Assembly (NCBI GenBank): GCA_900543455.1
Contig: UQRR01000102.1
Span: forward strand, 1-6,712
DNA from: an uncultured Dialister sp.
GTDB taxonomy: Bacteria > Bacillota > Negativicutes > Veillonellales > Dialisteraceae
DNA length: 6,712 bases
Direction of reading: 5' to 3'
A program made the translations under genes and the position numbers. Each line of letters begins with the position of its first letter. Position 1 is the stretch's first letter. The notes beneath the pieces are model-generated. The model did not search any database and had not been told where the DNA came from. It worked only from the letters and a program-made list of their open reading frames with translations. This document shows positions 1 to 4,013 of the stretch, in pieces.

Positions 1-16
1 GGTTCAAGGTTCAGGG
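1..16 (+). repeat. GGTTCAR heptamers at the left edge (partial)
   Basis: The window opens with GGTTCAA followed by GGTTCAG and two more G residues. This is the same unit as the 20-copy array at 3471-3610, so it is probably the right end of another such array that continues outside the window. It is followed by a GC-rich hairpin, as in the other clusters. Only two units are visible, so array length is unknown. Confidence 0.6.
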
Positions 17-23
17 CTCTCGT

Positions 24-44
24 GGCGGCTTCGCCGCCTTTTTT
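24..44 (+). terminator. GC-rich hairpin plus T-run, terminator-like
   Basis: GGCGGC (24-29) and GCCGCC (33-38) form a perfect 6-bp stem with a TTC loop, directly followed by six T residues (39-44). This is the form of an intrinsic terminator read on the plus strand. It could end a plus-strand gene lying left of the window. Alternatively it is only the palindromic module of the local repeat family: the cores at 227-267 and 3847-3887 carry a similar CTTCGCCGC stretch but no T-run. No plus-strand gene is visible in the window to go with it. Confidence 0.45.
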
Positions 45-69
45 AGAAGATGGTATTCTCGTATCGCAG

Positions 70-103
70 CCTTCCCCTCTAGGGGAAGGTGCCCGAAAGG
101 GGC
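70..103. repeat. Double palindrome, dispersed-repeat type
   Basis: CCTTCCCC (70-77) and GGGGAAGG (82-89) form an 8-bp stem with a TCTA loop. Right behind it GCCC (91-94), a GAAA loop and a GGGGC stretch can form a second short hairpin. Two adjacent GC-rich hairpins between genes resemble the small palindromic intergenic repeats common in gut Firmicutes. That comparison is from general familiarity with such genomes, not from a search. A degenerate relative may lie at about 191-218, where a CCCCATTCCCCATGTGAGG stretch occurs. Confidence 0.55.
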
Positions 104-226
104 GGATAGGGTGACTATGGCAGGATGAAAGAGAGTGGGGAAATGCGTCTCAAATCGACGATTTATGAAAGCACCCGAGCGCCGCTAACGCTGTCCCCAT
201 TCCCCATGTGAGGAAGGAAAATCGAT

Positions 227-267
227 GGCAACTTCGCCGCGAATATATATGAGGCGATGCCCGAAGG
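227..267 (+). repeat. Palindromic core repeat, copy A
   Basis: This copy reads CTTCGCCGC, an AT-rich middle (GAATATATATGAG), then GCGATGCCCGAA at 254-265. The final 12-mer is identical in the copies at 2800-2811, 3729-3740 and 3874-3885. The outer CTTCG and CGAAG are inverted, so a loose hairpin can form around the AT-rich centre. It is non-coding and sits in the 3' region of the Sel1-type gene. Confidence 0.7.
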
Positions 268-289
268 TAAGTGGATAGCAGGTTTCCCT

Positions 290-304
290 TTTGGAAGTTC
301 CAAA
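290..304. repeat. Perfect 15-bp dyad
   Basis: TTTGGAAGTTCCAAA is an exact inverted repeat of 7 bp around a single G. It could be a protein-binding dyad or a small hairpin, and nothing in the sequence says which. It lies between the core repeat at 227-267 and the REP-like stretch at 330-357. Nearby, ACCCGCCAAACC at 309-320 recurs as its reverse complement GGTTTGGCGGGT at 2713-2724, so this area also shares pieces with the 2608-2877 gap. Confidence 0.4.
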
Positions 305-329
305 CATTACCCGCCAAACCGCCAATGAC

Positions 330-357
330 AAAGATTTCTCGCTCCGCTCGAAATGAC
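330..357. repeat. REP-like palindromic stretch
   Basis: AAGATTTCTCGCTCCGCTCG followed by AAATGACG has imperfect dyad symmetry (TTTC to GAAA outside, GC to GC inside). It resembles the widespread small repeat of the form TCATTTCGAGCGNAGCGAGAAATCT found between genes in many bacteria. The TCATCCTGAGCGG and GTCGAAGGATCT ends at 3631-3705 look like a divergent relative of the same type. The assignment rests on pattern resemblance. Confidence 0.5.
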
Positions 358-368
358 GATACGGGCGT

Positions 369-424
369 CTGATGTCTTCTAGTCTCCTAGTTACTAGTTA
401 CCAGTCACTAGTCACCACTCAATC
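369..424 (+). repeat. Degenerate heptamer run (GTYACYA type)
   Basis: Read in 7-bp steps from 369 the units are CTGATGT, CTTCTAG, TCTCCTA, GTTACTA, GTTACCA, GTCACTA, GTCACCA and CTCAATC. The four central units (390-417) differ from one another at only two positions. The run ends 2 bp before the stop codon of the Sel1-type gene (427-429 on the minus strand), so it occupies that gene's immediate 3' flank. Confidence 0.7.
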
Positions 425-426
425 CC

Positions 427-2607
427 TTACTTTTTCCACTTCATATCGGCGAGCCATGGCATGTAGAGCGACTTGAGGTCTATTTCCTCTCGCGCCGCCT
501 CCTTGGGCGGATCATCCTTGATCTCAGGGCAGGCAGAGCCCTTCTCGAGCTCGGCACGCACGTCAGCTTCCGCATCGCCGTGGACGGCGATGGCTTTTTC
601 AAACCATTCCTTGGCGCGCTTCAGATCCGGCTCTCCATAGAGACCGTGCTGATAGAAAAGGCCGAGATTCATCATGCCCCAGTCACTGCCGAGAGCGGCT
701 GATTTTTTATACCACTCTTCTGCCTTTGCCATGTCTCCGATCTCCTGAAAGAAGATCCCGAGATAGTTCGCGACGTCTTTCGCCTGCGGCCCTTTTTTCT
801 CATACGCCTTGACCAGCCAGCGAAGACCTTCGTCATGGTTGACGGGCGTGCCATTCCCGTAGAGATGCATCATGCCGAGATCGATCATGCCGGTCTCGTT
901 ATCAAGAGCCGCCGCCTGATTCGCCCAGTGGAAAGTATTCATCCAGTCTTTCTTCATGCGGTATCCGGCGCTGATCTGACTCGCGATGTCGCCTTTGACC
1001 TGATCTTCGAAGATCTCCTCTCCTCTTTCCCAGGCTTCCTTCAGGTAGTGAATGGCTTCCTCCGGCTGCGGGGGCCTCTGCTGGAGCGCACCATTTCCCA
1101 GATTGATGAGGCAGTACACATCGCCCATGTCATACGCCTTCTGATACCATGCGTTGGCCTCTTCCTGATCTCCCAGCCAGAACGAGCACATCCCGGCCAT
1201 ATTCGCCGCCTCGCCGCGAATGCTCCGCTGCATGTCCTCCGGCATCTGGGGATCTGCCTTCGCATCGTAGCAGCTCTTGAACCAGTGGAACGGCTCACTC
1301 GCATCCGCCGTATCAGGAAGCGTATCCAGAAGATACTGTGCATAGTGCAGCATGCCAAGCGGCGATCCCAGCTCCGCCGCCTTTTTGACCCAAACGGCGG
1401 ACTCCTTCATTTCATCCATGAGCGAGCAGCAGAGCGCGATCTGGTCCGCAAGGCTGCCGCTTGGCAACATGTCAAAGGCCTTCTTGTACCAGAAAAGAGC
1501 TTCTTTGAAATCTCCTTCCACGTGGTAGAGCTGTGCGAGCTGGATCAGTATTTCCGGCCGCCCGCTCTTGGCTGCGACCACAGTGTACTTCAGCGCATCG
1601 CCATAGCGCTCCGCATCCATCGCGAGCAGTGCGAGCCGCTGCGCCGCTTCCTCTTCTTTGTAGCCGTGAAAGGCAAAGACCTTCTCCAAGAGCTCCTCTG
1701 CCATTTCGATGTTTTGCTTGCAGCCGCGCCCGTCCTGCAGGCAGCAGCCCAGAGAGAACATGCCCTGCACATTGCCCAGCTTCACGCTGGCACGGAGCCA
1801 TGCGATCCCCCGCTTCGGCGCCGTTTCCAAGAGCACCTCTCCCAAAAGGGCCGCCGCATCCCCCGCGCACTCGCTCTTCCAGTCATAGGCCTTCGCCAGC
1901 GCATTCTCCGCCTTGATGAGATCCACCTTCACGCCGTAGCCATACGCATAATGAAGCCCCAGATAGAACCAGCCCCAGATATTTTTCCATCGCACAGCAA
2001 GCTCGCTGTAGTAGAAAGACCTCTTGAAATCCTGCTGAAACAGATAGTGCTCCGCAAGGAGGCGCGCCGCCTCGCCGGCGGATGCCTTCGGCTCCTCCGC
2101 GATCTCTTTCAGAAGGGCTTCTCCGTCTGCGCCCACGTCTGCGGCCAGCGTCTGATCAAAAATGAGGTGAGCCGCCCAGCGGATGCGGCTCTGCCAAAGC
2201 CCCGCTTTCATGCACTTTTTATTCCATGCCCAGCGCTTCTTTTCATTCGCCTTCCTGACAAGTCCGACGCGGTACACATCCGCCATCTCATACATCGCCA
2301 GCACATCGCCCGTCTTTGCCAGTGCTTCCACCTGAGGCATGTACTGACGGAAGATCCTCTTCTGCGTAAGAGTCCCCGGCCGGCTGGCATAGCCCACATT
2401 CAGGGCCGCCAGCAGATCGCCCGCCTTCTTCCCTTCCTCTGCATAGCGCTTCGCCAGCTTTTTGTCAGCCGGCGCGATGTAGCCATGCTTGGCGTATTCG
2501 CCCAAAAGGTACATGGCGCGGCCGCTTCCCTCCGACGCTTCGCTTAGCAGTACGTCATAGGCTTCCTGTAATTGTCCATCGATGAAAAGTTTTTCGCCTT
2601 TTGTCAT
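427..2607 (-). CDS. Sel1-like/TPR repeat protein, 726 aa
   Basis: This is a long solenoid protein made of helical repeats. Sel1-type units are visible at about residues 27-63 (A-MYLLGEYAKHG), 212-243 (GWFYLGLHYAYGYGV), 281-312 (GMFSLGCCLQDGRG), 572-603 (GMIDLGMMHLYGNG) and 643-676 (WGMMNLGLFYQHG). More TPR-like pairs such as LAQLYHVEGDFKEALFWYKKA lie around 347-379 and 466-494. Such proteins act as protein-protein scaffolds; no enzymatic domain is apparent and the partner is unknown. The start at 2607 is chosen because AAAGGA (2616-2621) lies 8 nt upstream. An in-frame ATG at 2679 would add 24 residues, lacks a comparable site and lies in repeat DNA. No signal peptide or membrane segment is seen, so it is probably cytoplasmic. 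The charged C-terminal tail (about 690-726, ending DMKWKK) lies outside the repeats. It stands 270 bp downstream of nrdG, separated by repeats, so co-transcription is uncertain. The Sel1/TPR class is solid; a specific function is not assignable. Confidence 0.9.
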   Translation of the reverse strand: MTKGEKLFIDGQLQEAYDVLLSEASEGSGRAMYLLGEYAKHGYIAPADKKLAKRYAEEGKKAGDLLAALNVGYASRPGTLTQKRIFRQYMPQVEALAKTGDVLAMYEMADVYRVGLVRKANEKKRWAWNKKCMKAGLWQSRIRWAAHLIFDQTLAADVGADGEALLKEIAEEPKASAGEAARLLAEHYLFQQDFKRSFYYSELAVRWKNIWGWFYLGLHYAYGYGVKVDLIKAENALAKAYDWKSECAGDAAALLGEVLLETAPKRGIAWLRASVKLGNVQGMFSLGCCLQDGRGCKQNIEMAEELLEKVFAFHGYKEEEAAQRLALLAMDAERYGDALKYTVVAAKSGRPEILIQLAQLYHVEGDFKEALFWYKKAFDMLPSGSLADQIALCCSLMDEMKESAVWVKKAAELGSPLGMLHYAQYLLDTLPDTADASEPFHWFKSCYDAKADPQMPEDMQRSIRGEAANMAGMCSFWLGDQEEANAWYQKAYDMGDVYCLINLGNGALQQRPPQPEEAIHYLKEAWERGEEIFEDQVKGDIASQISAGYRMKKDWMNTFHWANQAAALDNETGMIDLGMMHLYGNGTPVNHDEGLRWLVKAYEKKGPQAKDVANYLGIFFQEIGDMAKAEEWYKKSAALGSDWGMMNLGLFYQHGLYGEPDLKRAKEWFEKAIAVHGDAEADVRAELEKGSACPEIKDDPPKEAAREEIDLKSLYMPWLADMKWKK

Positions 2608-2615
2608 AAAGAATG

Positions 2616-2621
2616 TCCTTT
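2616..2621 (-). promoter_or_regulatory. Ribosome binding site of the Sel1-type gene
   Basis: On the minus strand AAAGGA precedes the ATG at 2607 by 8 nt. It decides the start in favour of MTKGEK rather than the upstream in-frame MGSPRI start at 2679. Confidence 0.75.
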
Positions 2622-2659
2622 GGAATGAAATAGCAGCCACAAAGTGGATGTGGGGAAAT

Positions 2660-2710
2660 GAGATTCGGGGTGAGCCCATGGGGCGCAGCGTCCTTTGATT
2701 GTTTGCGAAA
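2660..2710 (+). repeat. 50-bp dispersed module, copy 1
   Basis: About 50 bp starting GATTCGGGGTGAGCCCATGG and ending CCTTTGATTGTTTGCGAAAG recur at 6560-6608 with roughly 80% identity and one 1-nt length difference. Both copies are on the plus strand and both sit immediately left of a GGTGGTGCGGCGC module. The 1-nt offset breaks any shared reading frame, so the similarity is DNA-level rather than coding. It occupies the upstream region of the Sel1-type gene, where no clear promoter could be recognised. Confidence 0.65.
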
Positions 2711-2719
2711 GAGGTTTGG

Positions 2720-2748
2720 CGGGTTCAACAGGTTCAGAGGGTTCAACG
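2720..2748 (+). repeat. Degenerate GGTTCA repeat
   Basis: Three GGTTCA units occur with 9-11 bp spacing (GGTTCAACA, GGTTCAGAG, GGTTCAACG), followed by a G-run. They precede GGTGGTGCGGCGC exactly as the clean 20-unit array does at 3471-3624. This looks like a decayed or short form of the left heptamer array. Confidence 0.6.
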
Positions 2749-2750
2749 GG

Positions 2751-2784
2751 GGTGGTGCGGCGCATAAAAATATGGAAGCGCCGC
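2751..2784. repeat. GC hairpin: GCGGCGC / GCGCCGC
   Basis: GGTGGTGCGGCGC (2751-2763) recurs exactly at 3612-3624 and 6637-6649. Its GCGGCGC pairs perfectly with GCGCCGC at 2778-2784 across a 14-nt AT-rich loop. There is no T-run after the stem on either strand, so a terminator role is unlikely. Confidence 0.7.
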
Positions 2785-2820
2785 GGAGTATAGATGGTGG
2801 CGATGCCCGAAGGTGGCATT
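2776..2820 (+). repeat. Core repeat, copy B
   Basis: The block starts AAGCGCCGC, passes through an ATA-rich middle and ends with GCGATGCCCGAA (2800-2811). It is roughly 80% identical to 3706-3750 over its length, and the similarity continues into the following heptamers. This is the shortest complete composite: degenerate GGTTCA units, hairpin, core, then GTCACCA heptamers. Confidence 0.7.
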
Positions 2821-2823
2821 TCA

Positions 2824-2872
2824 GTCACCAGTCACCAGTCCCTAGTCACCAGTCACCAGTCCCTAGTCACCA
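2824..2872 (+). repeat. Seven-unit heptamer array with 21-bp super-repeat
   Basis: Seven consecutive 7-bp units read GTCACCA, GTCACCA, GTCCCTA, GTCACCA, GTCACCA, GTCCCTA, GTCACCA. The order makes a 21-bp higher-order unit present twice, which suggests duplication of three-unit blocks. The array ends 5 bp from the nrdG stop codon (2878-2880), so it forms the start of the nrdG 3' untranslated region. A 10-bp palindrome, GATCTAGATC (2875-2884), overlaps that stop codon. Confidence 0.8.
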
Positions 2873-2877
2873 GCGAT

Positions 2878-3432
2878 CTAGATCTTCGAATTCGGCGACA
2901 TGCTGGTATCTCTGGGATCCCAGATGATGATTTTTCCGGCGGCGAGGCTTTTCTGCACGTCAATGGTGCGCTGGTTCGAAGAGCCTTTGAAGAGGAGGGT
3001 GACGTCTTTCTTGTCGAGCATGAATTCCCCATCGACGAGGACATCGATGCGCTTCAGGAGCTCCATTGTTTCCGGCATGACTTTGGCAAAGTGGCCGAGT
3101 AGATCACGGTCGAAGAGGTAGCCGGAGAAGCACCAGATGGTTTTCTGCGGGTAGCGCTCCTTGAAACGCGTGACGAGGGAGAGGAGGCCTTTCTGATTGG
3201 AGGGCTCCATGGGTTCGCCGCCCAAAAGAGTGAGGCCTTCGTAGTATTCGTGTCCGACCTCGTCTAGGACATGGTCTTCGACCTCTTTGGTGAAGGGCTT
3301 GCCGTAGGCGAAGTCCCATGTCTCAGGATTGAAGCAGCCCTTGCAGTGGTGCGTGCAGCCGGAGACGAAGAGGGTGTATCGGATGCCAGGACCGTTCGCA
3401 ATGTCGTATTCTTTGATGTTGGAGTAGTTCAT
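2878..3432 (-). CDS. nrdG: Anaerobic ribonucleotide reductase activating protein
   Basis: This is the radical-SAM activase that uses a [4Fe-4S] cluster and S-adenosylmethionine to generate the glycyl radical on NrdD, in the cytoplasm under anoxia. The 184-residue product opens MNYSNIKEYDIANGPGIRYT, a typical NrdG N-terminus. The cluster motif CxxxCxxC is Cys26, Cys30 and Cys33 (CTHHCKGC), followed by FNPETWDF. The SAM-binding GGEP motif is at 71-74. IDVLVDGEF (129-137) and FKGSSNQRTIDV (148-159) are conserved C-terminal family stretches. E. coli NrdG has 154 residues, so this one is somewhat longer, partly through a tail (SMSPNSKI). The start is supported by the family N-terminus and by AAGGAA 12 nt upstream. 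It lies 581 bp downstream of nrdD in the same orientation, beyond a terminator and a repeat cluster, rather than directly adjacent as is common. No convincing promoter was found in the gap. Confidence 0.95.
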   Translation of the reverse strand: MNYSNIKEYDIANGPGIRYTLFVSGCTHHCKGCFNPETWDFAYGKPFTKEVEDHVLDEVGHEYYEGLTLLGGEPMEPSNQKGLLSLVTRFKERYPQKTIWCFSGYLFDRDLLGHFAKVMPETMELLKRIDVLVDGEFMLDKKDVTLLFKGSSNQRTIDVQKSLAAGKIIIWDPRDTSMSPNSKI

Positions 3433-3444
3433 GATAGTGAGATG

Positions 3445-3450
3445 TTCCTT
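3445..3450 (-). promoter_or_regulatory. Ribosome binding site of nrdG
   Basis: AAGGAA on the minus strand lies 12 nt before the nrdG ATG, slightly further than usual. No better site is closer, and the MNY start agrees with the family, so the start is retained. The GGTTCAR array begins only about 20 bp further upstream. Confidence 0.5.
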
Positions 3451-3470
3451 ATGGATAAAATGGAGGATAT

Positions 3471-3610
3471 GGTTCAGGGTTCAGGGTTCAGGGTTCAGGG
3501 TTCAGGGTTCAGGGTTCAAGGTTCAAGGTTCAGGGTTCAGGGTTCAGGGTTCAGGGTTCAGGGTTCAGGGTTCAGGGTTCAGGGTTCAAGGTTCAAGGTT
3601 CAAGGTTCAG
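3471..3610 (+). repeat. (GGTTCAR)20 heptamer array upstream of nrdG
   Basis: There are exactly 20 contiguous 7-bp units without a single indel. Units 1-6, 9-16 and 20 are GGTTCAG; units 7, 8, 17, 18 and 19 are GGTTCAA. Where G-variants adjoin, GGG tracts recur every 7 bp with TTCA loops, giving runs of six and eight tracts on the plus strand that fit the four-tract G-quadruplex pattern. The plus strand is the template for nrdG. In the nrdG sense strand the array reads as TGAACCC, giving TGA stops in all three frames, so it cannot be translated there. It ends directly in GGTGGTGCGGCGC. Confidence 0.95.
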
Positions 3611-3611
3611 G

Positions 3612-3714
3612 GGTGGTGCGGCGCATTTCGTCATCCTGAGCGGAGAAAAACGTCGTATGTTAAAAAAAGACTTATCCGAAACAGGAGAACTGAGTCGAAG
3701 GATCTAAGCGCCGC
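3612..3714. repeat. GC hairpin arms enclosing an 83-bp insert
   Basis: GGTGGTGCGGCGC (3612-3624) and GCGCCGC (3708-3714) are the same two arms that lie 14 nt apart at 2757-2784, but here 83 bp separate them. The insert (3625-3707) has REP-like ends: TCATCCTGAGCGG on the left and GTCGAAGGATCT on the right, with an A-rich centre. Its right end recurs in inverted orientation at 6651-6671. It behaves like a small non-autonomous palindromic element nested in the hairpin loop. There is no coding capacity and no obvious target duplication. Confidence 0.6.
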
Positions 3715-3750
3715 GAAGTATATGTGATGCGATGCCCGAAAGTAGTATTC
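3706..3750 (+). repeat. Core repeat, copy C
   Basis: AAGCGCCGCGAAGTATATG is followed by GCGATGCCCGAA (3729-3740) and then by GTCACCA heptamers, the same order as copy B at 2776-2820. One base is deleted relative to copy B in the middle. Confidence 0.7.
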
Positions 3751-3752
3751 AA

Positions 3753-3815
3753 GTCACCAGTCACTAGTCACCAGTCACTCGAGGCTCCTAATCCCTAGCC
3801 ACTAATCCCTAATCC
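3753..3815 (+). repeat. Nine-unit heptamer run changing from GTCACYA to CTAATCC
   Basis: In strict 7-bp steps the units are GTCACCA, GTCACTA, GTCACCA, GTCACTC, GAGGCTC, CTAATCC, CTAGCCA, CTAATCC, CTAATCC. The unit sequence changes halfway but the 7-bp register is not lost. Non-coding. Confidence 0.7.
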
Positions 3816-3846
3816 CTGCTTTCAAACTTCAGGGGTGGGGTGAGGT

Positions 3847-3887
3847 GGCAGCTTCGCCGCAATTATATATGGGGCGATGCCCGAAGG
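3847..3887 (+). repeat. Core repeat, copy D
   Basis: GGCAGCTTCGCCGC, an AATTATATATGG middle and GCGATGCCCGAA (3874-3885) closely match copy A at 227-267. Copies A and D form one subtype (CTTCGCCGC left end), copies B and C the other (AAGCGCCGC left end). Confidence 0.7.
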
Positions 3888-3888
3888 C

Positions 3889-3944
3889 CTGATGTCTGAT
3901 GTCTGATGTCTAACGTTTAACGTTTAACGTATAAAGTATAATCC
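3889..3944 (+). repeat. Heptamer run with graded drift (CTGATGT to ATAAAGT)
   Basis: Eight units in register read CTGATGT three times, CTAACGT, TTAACGT twice, ATAAAGT and ATAATCC. Each change alters one to three positions while keeping the 7-bp period. CTGATGT also begins the run at 369. The AT-rich end gives promoter-like hexamers on both strands (TATAAT at 3936-3941 plus; TATACT on minus), but no good -35 partner was found. Confidence 0.7.
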
Positions 3945-3968
3945 CCAGCCCCTCGTCCCCTGCCACGC

Positions 3969-3992
3969 AAAAAGACGGCAGGAGCCGTCTTT
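3969..3992 (-). terminator. Intrinsic terminator of nrdD
   Basis: Read on the minus strand, AAAGACGGC, a TCCT loop and GCCGTCTTT form a 9-bp stem that runs into five T residues. It lies about 22 bp after the nrdD stop codon (4014-4016). Stem quality, T-run and position all fit. On the plus strand the hairpin is followed by only three T, so it acts mainly on the nrdD side. It should strongly reduce read-through from nrdD into nrdG. Confidence 0.88.
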
Positions 3993-4013
3993 GCTTATGG
4001 GGCTGCGGTGGAA

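Noticed and set aside
835..2547. 570-codon plus-strand open frame opposite the Sel1-type gene
   Set aside because: It lies wholly antisense to a protein with clear Sel1 repeats, and its translation shows no domain and biased His/Leu/Arg content. It is a shadow frame.
2608..2679. Upstream start (MGSPRI) for the Sel1-type gene
   Set aside because: The added 24 residues come partly from a dispersed repeat and lack a ribosome binding site. AAAGGA at proper spacing supports the ATG at 2607.
2824..2872. CRISPR array
   Set aside because: The units are 7 bp and directly adjacent, with no spacers and no cas genes.
2658..2927. Plus-strand frame of 89 codons through the 2608-2877 gap
   Set aside because: It consists of repeat modules and runs into antisense nrdG. 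The sister module at 6560-6608 differs by a 1-nt indel, so no frame is conserved.
3471..3610. tRNA T-arm (GGTTCAA resembles the T-loop box) or telomere repeat
   Set aside because: No acceptor, D- or anticodon arm can be folded and the motif repeats every 7 bp. A TTCAGGG array between bacterial genes is not a chromosome end.
3271..3639. Plus-strand frame encoding GFRVQGS repeats
   Set aside because: It arises from the 7-bp array, which is open in every plus frame, and its N-terminal part is antisense to nrdG. No ribosome binding site supports it.
3926..3948. Promoter at the TATAAAGTATAAT stretch
   Set aside because: Good -10-like hexamers exist on both strands, but none has a -35 at acceptable spacing, and the stretch is explained as the drifting end of a heptamer run.
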